Below, piece after piece: positions 1-11,656 of a DNA stretch of 64,000 nt. Source of the DNA: Dipodascopsis uninucleata var. uninucleata (Eukaryota > Ascomycota > Lipomycetes > Lipomycetales > Lipomycetaceae); NCBI GenBank assembly GCA_030568195.1, contig JAJLTO010000021.1, positions 1 through 64,000 of the forward strand, read 5' to 3'. Made by a program: the position numbers and the translations under genes. How positions within the stretch are numbered: position 1 is the first letter of the stretch; each line of letters starts with the position of its first letter. The notes under the pieces were generated by a model. It made no database searches and had not been told where the DNA came from. It saw only the letters and a list, made by a program, of their open reading frames with translations.

Positions 1-482
1 TTACATATAATAGATATACTGGAGAGTGAAAGACAGATCGCTTAGGGTAAATTAAACGTTGTTGCTAAGATGAAACTAAACTCAAATGTTGAATAGAATA
101 TGAGGCCGGTGTCCTTTGTGCGCAGTTTCAAAAGAAACACAGTCTCTCTTACATATAAAAGGAAGAGAAGTTTTTGTGAGGTAGTTAGAAGCGGAATAGA
201 CGACTAATACATAATATCATTAGTAGTAACATCATGGCACCAACCACTAGAGTAAGATCTTCCAACGAGGAATCTGATGATAACTCCTTGTCCTTCATTC
301 AAACTGAGCACAATGCTGCTATAAGATATGTTCAAAAGTAACCATCACACAAGCAACACCTACATCATATTATATTCAACATTCGAATTTAATTTCTTCT
401 TCTTAGCAATGTTTAATTAGCCTAAGCGACCTCTCTAGCTCGTAGCAGCTTCTGTATCATCCTGTTGAATATCCAACTTTGA

Positions 483-626
483 GAGTTACCGAACATAATA
501 TTTGTCTCCTCAAATTTATGTTTCCAACAAGAGTTACCGAACATAATATTTGTCTCCTCAAATTTATGTTTCCAACAAGAGTTACCGAACATAATATTTG
601 TCTTCTCAAATTTATGTTTCCAACAG
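483..626. repeat. Three tandem 48-bp copies of an LTR tip
   Basis: A 48-bp unit starting GAGTTACCGAACATAATATT and ending TTTCCAACAA repeats three times head to tail at 483, 531 and 579, with almost no differences. The unit is the family B LTR terminus in inverted orientation. Tandem copies of just an LTR end are not produced by normal integration and suggest local duplication or an assembly effect. Confidence 0.85.
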
Positions 627-3600
627 GTTCCACACTCATATCTTTTTCACTACAGAGGTTACATAGGGACATCTCTTATATTGCCAACGTTAAATATCCC
701 TACTCTTCAGCTAAAGCCACTCTACTCCACATAATTTAATATTCATTTTGAGAGTTACTGAAAAATAGAATTGTCTTTTCAAATTTATGTTTCCAACACC
801 AACACTTACTCTAGTGGTTGGTGCCATGATGTTCCTACTAATGGTATTATATATTAGTCGTCTATTCAGCTTCTAACTACCTCACAGGAAGTTCTCTTCC
901 TTTAATATGTAAGAGAGACTGTGTTCCTTTCGTAACTGTACACAAACAACACCTTCCAATCATATTCTATTCAACGGTTGAGTTTAGTTTCATCTTAGCA
1001 ACAACGTTTATTTACCCTAAGAGATCTATCTTTCTTCACTCTCCAGTATATCTATTATGTGCAATTTAAAAAGTTACCTAAATACAAATTATCTTCCATA
1101 ATTGTATTCCAACATAGTTAGAAGTAACAAGCCAAATATACGACTAATAAACAGTACAATTAGTAGTAACGCCATGGCACCAACCACTAGAGTAAGATCT
1201 TCCAATGAGGAATCTGTTTTAATCTTTTCACTCCAGCGCACGGCTCGTTTTCAAAATAGGACAGAGACCGATCTTCCTCTTCAATAACTTTAGATCTAAC
1301 GGTAGGCATTATGAACTTTTGGGATGAGCCTTTACTACTAATTGTACTGTTTATTAGTCGTATATTCAGCTTCTAACTACCTCACAGAAATTTTTCTACT
1401 CCTTTATATATCTAGGGTTCCACACTCATACCCTTTTCACTACAGAGATTACACAGAGACATCTTATATTGTCAACGTTAAATATCCCTACCCTTCAAGC
1501 TTAAGCCACTCTACTCCACATCATTTAATATTCACTTTGAGAGTTACTGAAAAAATAAAATTGTCTTTTCAAATTTATGTTTCCAACACCAACACTTTCA
1601 CTCTCCAGTATATCTATTATATGTAATTTAGAAAGTTACCCGAATACCAAATTATCTTCCATAATTGTATTCCAACAGAATCTAGTGATAACTCCTTGTC
1701 ATTTATTCAGACTGAGCATAGTGCTGCTACGAGCCACATTCAACAAAGATCTTCCAACGAAGTATCTAATGATAACTCCTTGTCCTTCATTCAAACTGAG
1801 CACAACGCAGCGATAAGTCACATTCTACAATATCTATTATATGCAATTTACAAAGTTACCTGAAGACAAATAACTATCTTCAATAATTCTATTCGAACAC
1901 TCAACTAGATATGGAGTTACATCAGATAGAAAACAGCGTTTCTAAATGGAGAACTTGAAGGAGAGATTGTTTTAATCTTTTGACTCCAGCGCACGGCTCG
2001 TTTTCAAAATAGGAGAAATACCGATCTTCCTCTTCAATAGCTCTAGATCTAACGGTAGGCATGATGAACTTTGGGATGAGCCTTTATTAGTAATTGTACT
2101 GGTTGGTGTTAGAAACATAAATTTGAAAAGACAATTTTATTTTTCAGTAACTCTCAAAGTGAATATTAAATTATGTGGAGTAGTGTTTTAATCTTTTGAC
2201 TCCAGCGCACGGCTCGTTTTCAAAATAGGACAGAGACCGATCTTCCTCTTCAATAACTTTAGATCTAACGGTAGGCATTATGAACTTTTGGGATGAGCCT
2301 TTACTACTAATTGTACTGTTTATTAGTCGTATATTCAGCTACTTCTTCTAACTACTTCATAGAAAGTTCTTTTGAATGTGACTTATAGCAGCATTGTGCT
2401 CAGTTTGAATGAAGGACAAGGAGTTATCATTGGATACTTCGTTGGAAGATCTTACTCTGGTGTTTGGTGCCATTGTGTTGCTACTAATGATATTATGTAT
2501 TAGTTGCCCCTCACTTTCTTAAGTTCTAACTACTTCACAGAAATTTATCTACTCCTTTATATATCTAGGGTTCCACACTCATACCCTTTTCACTACAGTA
2601 TATCTATTATATGTAATTTAGAAAGTTACCCGAATACCAAATTATCTTCCATAATTGTATTCCAACAAGTTCTCTTCCTTTTATATATAAAAGAGACTGT
2701 GTTCCTTTTGAAACTGTGCACAAAGGACACCGGCCTCATATTCTATTCAACATTTGAGTTTAGTTTCATCTTAGCAACAACGTTTAATTTACCCTAAGCG
2801 ATTTGTCTTTCACTCTCCAGTATATCTATTATATGTAATTTAGAAAGTTACCTGGATACCAATTATCTTCCATAATTGTATTCCAACAAGTAGAGTGGCT
2901 TAAGCTGAAGAGTAGGGATATTTAACGTTGGCAATATAAGAGATGTCCCTATGTAACCTCTGTAGTGAAAAGGGTATGAGTGTGGAACCTGTTGGAAACA
3001 TAAATTTGAGATGACAAATATTATGTTCGGTAACTCTCAAAGTTGGATATTCAACTGTATGATACAGAAATTGGATACAGAAATTGCTACGAGCTAGAGA
3101 GATCGCTTAGGGTAATTAAGCATTGCGGAGAAGAAGAAATTAAACTCAAATGTGGGATATAATATGATGTAGGTGTTGTTTGTGTACAGTTCCAAAAGGA
3201 ACACAGTCTCTCTTACATATAAAAGGAAGAGAACTCCTTGTGAGGTAGTTAGCAGCTGAATATACGACTAATAAACAGTACAATTAGTAGTAAAGGCTCA
3301 TCCGAAAGTTCATCATGCCTACCGCTAGATCTAAAGCTATTGAAGAGGGAGATCGATATCTCTCCTATTTTGAAAACGAGCCGTGCGCTGGAGTCAAAAG
3401 ATTAAAACAATCTCTACGACTAATTACATCAGTTTCACTGATCTTTATCGTAGACTGGTTGTCTTCATAAATTGTGATTGGTTTTGAACATATCTTATAG
3501 CAGCATTGTGCTCAGTTTGAATGAAGGACAAGGAGTTATCATCAGATTCCTCGTTGGAAGATCTTACTCTAGTGGTTGGTGCCATGGTGTTACTACTAAT

Positions 3601-3868
3601 GATATTATGTATTAGTCGTCTATTCAGCTACTAACTACCTCACAAGAAGTTCTCTTCCTTTTATATGTAAGGGAGACTGTGTTCCTTTTGAAACTGTGCA
3701 CAAAGGACACCGGCCTCATATTCTATTCAACATTTGAGTTTAGTTTCATCTTAGCAACAACGTTTAATTTACCCTAAGCGATCTGTCTTTCACTCTCCAG
3801 TATATCTATTATATGTAATTTAGAAAGTTACCCGAATATCAATTATCTTCCATAATTGTATTCCAACA

Positions 3869-4052
3869 ATTGGTAACACATCAAATCCACAATCAGACAA
3901 CAAATAGCTAAGCCATAGTGCTTGATTCGAAGCAGCAGTCAGACCTACCAATTCTGCCTCTGTCGATGATTCAGCAATAGTTGGTGTTCCTTTTGTTTCC
4001 CAACTAATAACACCATTTGCTAATAAGAAAATATATCCTGTAACACCTTTCA
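3869..4052 (-). mobile_element. Ty1/copia RNase H fragment (fossil)
   Basis: The minus strand reads a copia-type RNase H segment with the diagnostic STEAELVGLTAASNQALWL block and the GVISWETKGTPTIAES lead-in. It is flanked directly by LTR tips on both sides and is only about 60 codons long, so it is a relic from the 3' part of pol. Confidence 0.85.
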
Positions 4053-4553
4053 AGGTTGTTGAATACAATTATGGAAGATAATTGGTATTCGGGTAACTTT
4101 CTAAATTACATATAATAGATATACTGGAGAGTAAAAGACAGATCGCTTAGGGTAATGTTGGAATACAATTATGGAAGATAATTGGTATTCAGGTAACTTT
4201 CTAAATTACGTATAATAAATATACTGGAGAGTGAAGATAGAGAGATCGCTTAGGGTAATTAAGCATTGCGGAGAAGAAGAAATTAAACTCAAATATCGGA
4301 TATAATATGATGTAGGTGTTGCTTGTGTAACGGTTGCACAAAGAACGCAGTCTCTCTTATATATAAAAGGAAGAGAACTTTCTGTGAGGTAGTTAGTAGC
4401 TGAATAGACGACTAATAAACAGTACAATTAGTAGTAAATGCTCATTCCAAAATTCATAATGCCTACCGTTAGATCTAAAGCTATTGAAGAGGAAGATCGG
4501 TCTCTGTCCTATTTTGAAAACGAGCCGTGCGCTGGAGTCAAAAGATTAAAACA

Positions 4554-4820
4554 CATATCTCCATCTGAGCATGCGATCAGTAAATCATCCACATATACTC
4601 CTAGAATTAGCTTGTTCCTATCTTTCGCGTAAATGAACTTGCATGGTTCTGACTTGCACTGTTCAAATCCATACTCTTTCAAGAATTGCTTGAGTCGTTT
4701 GTTCCAACATAAAGGAGATTGTCTCAACCAATATAAACTCTTCTTGAGTCTCCAAACATGATTCTCCTTTCCTAGCTCTTTGAATCCCTCTGGCCGATTC
4801 ATATATCTCTCTTTTGAATT
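4554..4820 (-). mobile_element. Ty1/copia reverse-transcriptase fragment (fossil)
   Basis: The minus strand reads a copia RT palm segment with the KSLYWLRQSPLCWNKRL block and the catalytic YVDDLLIA motif. One side joins a gag-leader piece, the other an LTR tip at 4821. It is a fragment of about 85 codons, not a functional polymerase gene. Confidence 0.9.
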
Positions 4821-5300
4821 TGTTGGAATACAATTATGGAAGATAATTGTATTCAGGTATTTTGAATGTGTCTTATAGTAGCATTGTGCTCAGTTTGAAT
4901 GAAGGACAAGGAGTTATCATTGGATACTTCGTTGGAAGATCTTACTCTGGTGTTCGGTGCCATGATGTTGCTACTAATGATATTATGTATTAGTTGCCCC
5001 TCACTTTCTAAGTTCTAACTACGTCACAGAAATTTATCTACTCCTTTATGTATCTAGGGTTCCACACTCATACCCTTTTCACTACAGAGATTACACAGGG
5101 ACATCTCTTATATTGTCAACGTTAAATATCCCTACTCTTCAGCTTAAGCCACTCTACTCCACATAATTTAATATTCACTTTGAGAGTTGCTGGGAAAAAA
5201 TAAATTGTCTTTTCAAATTTATGTTTCCAACACCAGCACCTCCCCCATAACTTGAAAAAGTGAACAAACTATTAAACGTAGTCCAAAAATAGGTGCTCTA

Positions 5301-5578
5301 TGTTGGAATACAATTATGGAAGATAATTGGTATTCGGGTAACTTTCTAAATTACGTATAATAGATATACTGGAGAGTGAAAGACAGATCGCTTAGGGTAA
5401 TTAAGCATTGCTGAGAAGAAGAAATTGAACTCAAATGTCGGATATAATATCATGTAGGTGTTGTTTGTGTACAGTTCCAAAAGGAACAGTCTCTCTTACA
5501 TATAAAAGGAAGAGAACTTCTTGTGAGGTAGTTAGTAGCTGAATAGACGACTAATACATAATACCATTAGTAGTAACA
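5301..5578 (+). repeat. Best-preserved family A LTR
   Basis: This is the clearest complete-looking LTR, about 278 bp, starting TGTT and ending AACA if the end is placed at the last CA before the gag leader. A TATA-like CATATAAAAGG lies in its second half. A gag start codon follows within a few bases at 5581, and the TGG at the start of that leader could be part of a primer-binding site; this is inference. The gag piece is cut short by opposite-strand element sequence. Confidence 0.7.
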
Positions 5579-5726
5579 TCATGGCACCAACCACTAGAGT
5601 AAGATCTTCCAACGAGGAATCTGATGATAACTCCTTGTCCTTCATTCAAACTGAGCACAATGCTACTATAAGACATGTTCAAAAGAATGTGACTTATAGC
5701 AGCATTGTGCTCAGTTTGAATGAAAG

Positions 5727-6040
5727 TGTTGGAAACATAAATTTGAGGAGACAAATATTATGTTCGGTAACTCTCAAAGTTGGATACTCAACAGGATGAT
5801 ACAGAACTTGGATACAGAAGTTGCTACGAGCTAGAGAGATCGCTTAGGGTAATCAAGCATTGCTAAGAAGAATAAATTAAGCTCAAATATTGGGTATAAT
5901 ATGATGTAGGTGTTGCTTGTGTGACGGTTTCACAAAGAATGCACAGTCTTTCTTATATATAAAAGGAAGAGAACTTCCTGTGAGGTAGTTAGAAGTAAGA
6001 AGCCAAAATATACGACTGGTAAACAGTACAATTAGTAGTA
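5727..6040 (+). repeat. Family B LTR with gag leader
   Basis: A long LTR of the second family begins TGTTGGAAACATAAATTTG and carries the same TATAAAAGG region and tail as family A. It is followed by the MPTAR-type gag leader up to about 6150. Its first 120 bp differ from family A while the rest is shared, so the two families look like recombinant relatives. Fossil; not followed by a coding body. Confidence 0.6.
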
Positions 6041-6298
6041 AAGGCCATCTCAAAGTTCATCATGCCTACCGCTAGATTTAAAGCTATTGAAGAAGAAGAT
6101 CGCTCTTCGTAATATCTCGAAAACGAGCTATGCGCTGCAGTTAAAAGATTAAAACAGATTGCCATTAATAATTAAATTCTTTTTCCAAAGGGAAACGTAT
6201 CCAGCATTATTTCTCTCTAACAAAAGTCTTTCCGTTTATAATTTGCAAGTTCTACATTATTTCAAGAAATATTCTACAAGCGATGCATATGTACGATT

Positions 6299-6560
6299 GT
6301 TGGAAATATTACAAAACAATTAATTTGTTCTGATAACCCTAAAAGTTGGGTAATATCGAAGTTAATTTGATTAAAAATTATTAAACAAAGTTATCTTCTC
6401 AAACTTATATTTCCGGTACAGTGTATTGTACAGGAACATCGAAATGCAAGCTGTCTAAAGTATATAAAGAATACAAAGGATAAATCGAATACTGTAGAGG
6501 GATTGAAATTCGAAGCAGGCGTAATCAATATATACGACTAAACATAAATTTCTAGATACT
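6299..6560 (+). repeat. Old, strongly diverged LTR of the same lineage
   Basis: It starts TGTTGGAAATATTAC and keeps landmarks in the family order: a TAACCCTAAAAGTTGG block, a GTATATAAAG TATA region and a terminal ATATACGACTAA. Between the landmarks it differs at many positions from the near-identical copies to its left, so it is an older insertion. End coordinate is approximate. Confidence 0.45.
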
Positions 6561-6570
6561 AAGTTGTGCT

Positions 6571-7110
6571 TAGAAGATACATATCTCCAAGAAGGAAATT
6601 TTTCAGATGACATCTGTGATCAGATATCTCAGATCTGAGAAATAGAAGCATAATCTCTAATTTATAAGTATGCATTAAATTACTTACATTGTGCTAAATT
6701 AGTATGTTACTGTAGAAGGACCGTAAGTGTAAGTAGACGCTGATATAGTACTTTGATGCGTTGATTATAATAATTCTAGACTTCCACTACCAGATGGATG
6801 TTTCGACCATAATACTGAAGCCATTAAAGTTAAGCTCAGTTATCCACAAGTTCAGCATTATTGTATGCTTATCTTATATCCAATAATCATGAGAACTGAG
6901 GTCACTTAGTGAGTAGCTAATTAACATATAACATCGACTACCCAGATATTGAGTAAGTATCCTTAGTATATTCTCATAGCCATTAGGTAGTAATAGCTTC
7001 TTGTATGATTAAAGTTGCTAATATAGACTAATACTATTGCAACATCATGCAGTTTGAGAACGCTATTCACTCTAGGTTTATACGCAAATAGTAGATTGGT
7101 GAATAGAAAA
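6571..7110. other. AT-rich spacer, nothing assignable
   Basis: Between the old LTR and the small two-exon gene I see only AT-rich sequence with short frames and no recognisable motif. It is the 3' flank of the minus-strand gene at 7111. Confidence 0.5.
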
Positions 7111-7550
7111 TCACTGACTACGCATGTTCGAATGTTCTTCAAGTTTCGAAAAAAGTGTTTGATGCCATATGCCGCGAAAGGAATCAGACAAAAGCATCAA
7201 CGCGTCTTTGACATCTTCGTATCTTGTCCCCACTAAGCTCAGATATTGATCAGATTTGCTTGAACCGTCACTTGATTCTATATGCTCTATCTAATAATGA
7301 TGCGATATTAGTATCTAGATGCAGCATAGCAGACAGAACACGCAAATACCTTCCAGCCATGTTCTGATATGGAGAGTCGGACTCTGAGACTTTCAAAGGT
7401 CTCAATATCAACCTCTCGTGAGACGGCGTCAGTTAATGGAGCAAGTGTGATAGCCTTTAGCATGTTAAAATATTCCGACTTTAATGCCAAAATATCAGCC
7501 TCAAAATGATGCTTATTGAGACAATCCTCTTCATCTTGGCTGCAATACAT
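7111..7550 (-). CDS. Small two-exon gene, unknown function (126 aa)
   Basis: Exon 1 (7550-7350) encodes 67 residues from MYCSQDEED to EHGWK. It ends at a GTATTT donor, followed by an ATACTAATATC branch-point region and an ATTATTAG acceptor, giving a 59-nt intron (7291-7349). Exon 2 (7290-7111) continues in frame for 59 residues to TGA, including RYEDVKDALMLLSDSFRGIW. A TATA-like GTATAAAAC lies just upstream of the start. Phase, branch site and protein-like composition on both sides support a real gene that a plain ORF scan would truncate. The protein looks soluble and helical, slightly acidic, with no signal peptide or membrane segment. I do not recognise the family. It lies tail-on downstream of the RNA-binding-protein gene, on the same strand. 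Confidence 0.65.
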
Positions 7551-8166
7551 TGATGATGCTTTATTAATGTTTTATACTTATTGAAAGTAAAAAATATTCA
7601 CTGTAGTCCCAGATTTGATGTTAGTGTATATTTCTTCTAAAATCAAAACTTTATTTACAATGTACTCGCACATTTCTTAGTAGTATGTACATACTACTGT
7701 ATATAATATATTAAAAGATACATTATCACTTAACCATATGATATGTATATAATAATAATAAAAGAAACTCATGACAATTAGATCTTGACTTAAGAAACAG
7801 GGAAAGCCTTATTAAATAATCAAAATGCCGTCGAAGAATATAGATATATCACAATGCTTGTGGGTTTAATGATACCGAGTTGAACAGGTCGGTTATTGAT
7901 GCATTTAGTATATATTTGATATTAATATATGGTGCTTATAGATCATGGATATTAATTTCCAATGATTTTTAAATGGTATAGGTTAAAACAAAAAAGAACA
8001 AAATCAAAGAGAAAAGAATATAAAACTGACAAAATACAAAATACAATGTAAACCATACGAGGAATCCGTACTAGATTCTGAATGTGCTTAATTCTTATGT
8101 ATAGAGCAATAGATCATAGATCAATTGAGACCTGACTTTTTGATAACATTTCATCCTAAGTCATCA
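7551..8166. promoter_or_regulatory. 3' flank of RRM gene / upstream region of small gene
   Basis: About 600 bp of AT-rich sequence separate two minus-strand genes. It must hold the 3' end signals of the RRM gene and the promoter of the small two-exon gene, whose TATA-like GTATAAAAC lies near its start. No other motif is evident. Confidence 0.4.
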
Positions 8167-10999
8167 TCAATTAGACTTTCGAAGATCTCTCTGGCTAATC
8201 GAAGGCTTTAACCCCGGGGCAGTCCTTAGACCGACTCTTGATTTACCGTTATTCAAGCTCCTGTTGTGAACAAAACCTTGTAAATGTGAAGGGTTGAGTT
8301 TCGATCCGTTAACCATACTGCTGCGTATGCTATGATCAATATAAGAATCCGGTAAATAATTTTCAGAGTTGAATGGGACCAAGTGCGAAGGATATCCAAA
8401 AGAATTAGGTTGACTAGGAAGTGATGTCATATGATAAGGAAAAGTATAGTAAACTTGGCCGTCATAACCATAGGTTGGAAATCCCATACCTGAAGTCATA
8501 ACAGAAGAATCAAAAGTATTAGAATTGTGAATCGATACTTTTCTATTGCCTTGAGATTGATTCAACTGTGGTGGCTTATTCTGAACATAAGCCATTTGAA
8601 TGTCCCCGTGCTTCATATGGTCCATGGTATGCATATTAGAATTTGCGTGGTCTGCAGCTTTATGCTCAGAAGACAAGAACATATGGTATGGCTGTATTGG
8701 CATTTGCATCGGATAATAAGTATATGGCACATTTTCCATATATTGCATAGGTCCTTCCACACTTTGATGCATAGGAGGAACCATGAAGGTATTTACTTGA
8801 TAAAATTGGTCAGGTGACATTACGTACAGCCCATTACCTACTAATGTTAGTTTTGTAGAACATTTACTGAGCAAATACAGTAACTCACTAATTGGTGATG
8901 AGAAGTATGGAACATGACCATACTGCGTTGAATAAATACCGTTGTGCTCATTGTAGCTACCATCAAAATTTGGCTGATTCTGGATATTAGAAAATTGTAC
9001 AGAAAAGTGCTTCAACATCACTTTATATAAATAACATACCTCATTTTGCGCTGGTGCATTCATACTATCTGTAAAAGTGTGTTAACCTAAATAATTCGAT
9101 GAAGAGAAACCAGCAAATAAATACCTTGTATTTGATTATGATGTATATTTGTCGAATCATTCAAGATCTTCTTGTTAGGCGGTTGACGCTGGGCTATTTG
9201 AGCGTTCGAAGGTCGACCAGGTAGCGACGATGGTTGCTTCTGCTTTGTTCCTGATAACTCTGCACTCTTCGGAGCTGGTGCCAGTTTCACAGGTGTAGGT
9301 ATTTTATTCATATTACCATAGCAGATATAAATTCTACGGTCCATAAAAAGTGTTTTATTCTATATTTAAATCAGCCTCAAAGCAATTTAATTCACATTAG
9401 ATTTAAAGCATACCTCTTGGTCAATGGCTCTTCTTGCTTCATCCATATTCGTATATCTGATCAATGCGCACAACGTGTCTGATATCTCTACAAAATCAAT
9501 CTCTTATACTGCAGATACTATAATCATATTTATAACTTACCTCCATCATTTCTACTCATAATTTCAACGTCTATCACTGTACCGTGTTCTGCAAACTTCT
9601 TCTCAAGCATATCAGTAGTAACCCCAACAGGTGAGAGATTTCGCACAAAGACACTTGGATTTTCAGCCGAAATAGGTATTCTAGGATCAGGATTCTGCAC
9701 ATAAAAAATAATGCAGTCTTCAAGAGGTTTTAGATGCTAATCAATAGTTAATACTAGACTAGCAATAGAACTTCAAAATATACGTAAATACATACAAAGT
9801 ATGCCTCAATAGCATCTTCCCTGTATTCAAACTTTGCACACCATCCTTTAAGAATTCCACGCCCATACGAGATAGTGGCACAAATAATGAATTCTAATTG
9901 ACCGAATTTCCTAAAAATATTTTCGGCTTCCTAAAATTCAACTCATTAGAATATGAAAACAAGCATAAAACTATTGCTACTCACACGACGTCCAAGATGC
10001 TTGGAGGAGGAGGCTAAAAAGAGTGCTCTGTTGACACGAGCATGCTCGCATCTCACAGGACGATCATATATTAGAGCACCTCGGCGCTCCATAAGAGCAT
10101 CTCTTGCATCCTCGTAGGATCTAAGTTGTACAAATGCATATGGCCGATCGGAATTATCACGATGGGTCGTAACATCAATTGGATTCCACTTTAAACGTAA
10201 GCTATTGTAAAAAAAAATCCAAAAATATGTGAAAGTTACTCACCTTCACAAATAAATTCATGACCGCTGTACGAAGACTTTCCAAAGAATGAGCAGAAGA
10301 TAAACTAGCGACAAATAAACATGCTGAAGGATGTGATCTATCTCCATTGTTTGAATTAGAGAGCGCCACATCTATTGGATTCATTTTGATAGATTCAGGT
10401 GACAAAGTTCCTATATCTGAGTCCGTATCTGAGCCATCAGTCCGTTCATTTTCATTGGAAAATGGATCACTTCTAACAGGGTTGCCTGTCGAGTCCAAAC
10501 CTTCAAACGATGCTCGCCTTCGATGAGATGCCTTACCAACATGCCCACCTTGGTGAGCAAGTGAAAAAACTGGGTGCGTCGACTTCAACTGTTCTCCATT
10601 CTGTTTCAGAATGGGATGACTTTTTGGCCGTTCACATGACCTGAATGGAGTTGATGCAGGTGTAGATCTAACGTCAGAGATACCACTCTTTAACGAGACA
10701 GGTGTAGAAAGCGTAGTTGAGTTATAAGTCATTCTGACGTCCTCAGATCCAAAAGAATAATTGATATCACTGTCATTTGTCTTAGTACTGAATTCTGGAG
10801 AATGAGGAGATGCATTCTTAATCGTATCGTGCTCCTGTCTTACTGGGGACATATCTGGAGATGGTGGCATAGAATTTGCCGAAGCCGAGCTGACAATCAT
10901 AATTTCTGTTGCACTCTCAGTAGCCTTACTTTCATGCAGTGTAATACCCATGTCTGCCATTTTCATTGAACTCTGATATGCTTTATTTAATTGAGACAT
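8167..10999 (-). CDS. Three-RRM RNA-binding protein, nine-exon gene
   Basis: Inferred exons, 5' to 3': 10999-10244, 10188-9985, 9930-9796, 9694-9541, 9487-9414, 9359-9125, 9068-9040, 8979-8889, 8840-8167; about 783 aa. All junctions keep frame and use GT donors. Acceptors are YAG except the first, which appears to be AAG. The last two introns (60 and 48 nt) are multiples of three without stops, so they hide in an open frame; the 48-nt one could be retained. Residues 1-225 are Ser/Thr-rich. RRM1 (about 228-300) starts ACLFVASL and has RPYAFVQL; RRM2 is about 306-370; RRM3 (about 378-460) has VFVRNLSP. The C-terminal 300 residues are Gln/Asn/Tyr/Met-rich and low in complexity. The order resembles Crp79/Mug28-type fungal mRNA-export or meiotic RNA-binding proteins rather than Mei2; that assignment is tentative. 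An alternative start lies 13 codons upstream at 11038. Confidence 0.8.
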
Positions 11000-11598
11000 T
11001 TTCGAATATAAGCAAAATAGATTCAAAAGTAAGTCCAATCGTCAAAAATGAGCTTTAGGTATAGCTAAAAAAAATATTTCCAATTCAAAAGGTGTCCTCC
11101 TACTTCCTATTTTGAAGTAGCCAACTGCAAAAGATATCTTATAATCCAAATCTCAATCAATATCCTAAAGCCCCAGTTTCCTTTTAAGAAGTAAAATAAA
11201 GCAGACAATAAAAAGATTTCCAGAAATGTAAAGAATAAGCAAAAAAGAGTACACACAGGTATAAACAATTGCGTAGGTCCAAGCTATGGCTCGTAAAACA
11301 AAAGCACTTTTTTTTTGAATTAGTGAATATAACTGAGTAGAACAGAGAGAATGCTATATACTAGTATCAATATTCGAAATAGTCGAAACAATTAAACTAA
11401 CAGTATTTTGTTTAACAAAAGATATTATCGAGTAGAGCAGAAAGCAACTGAAATAGCGAATAATAGGATTTGAGAGATGGATTCAAACGAAAGAACGAGA
11501 TAGAAAAAAGATCGCCTTTTTATCTATCAATAGATAATTAAAAAGAACAAGAAGTAAAAAAATGGGTCCATCGTCTCCCTTTAACATAAATGTCCGAA

Positions 11599-11656
11599 GC
11601 GTCTTCTGTACTACCTTACGCGTTTGAACGCGTTATTGGTCTCGCGTCTTCTGTAC
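11599..11656. promoter_or_regulatory. Two MCB (ACGCGT) boxes framed by a 13-bp direct repeat
   Basis: ACGCGT occurs at 11618-11623 and 11628-11633. GCGTCTTCTGTAC occurs at 11599-11611 and again at 11644-11656, so the pair sits inside a direct repeat with a 45-bp period. ACGCGT is the MluI cell-cycle box bound by MBF/SBF in yeasts. The block is about 600 bp upstream of the RRM gene start. Function is inferred. Confidence 0.4.

Larger units (their letters stand above)
1..6570. mobile_element. Ty1/copia LTR-retrotransposon graveyard (fossil cluster)
   Basis: At least a dozen LTR pieces lie in both orientations, interleaved with gag-leader pieces. LTRs begin TGTTGGAATACAATTATGG (family A) or TGTTGGAAACATAAATTTG (family B). 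They share a body containing ATCGCTTAGGGTAA, a TATA-like CATATAAAAGG and a tail ending near ATTAGTAGTAA. Two gag starts recur, one beginning MAPTTRVRSSNEES and one MPTARSKAIEE. One RT piece and one RNase H piece place the elements in the Ty1/copia superfamily. No copy is whole: the cluster is broken many times and pieces are joined in many orders, as expected from nested insertion and recombination. Most copies are near-identical, so fairly young; the outermost (6299 on) is much older. The left end runs off the window. Confidence 0.9.
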
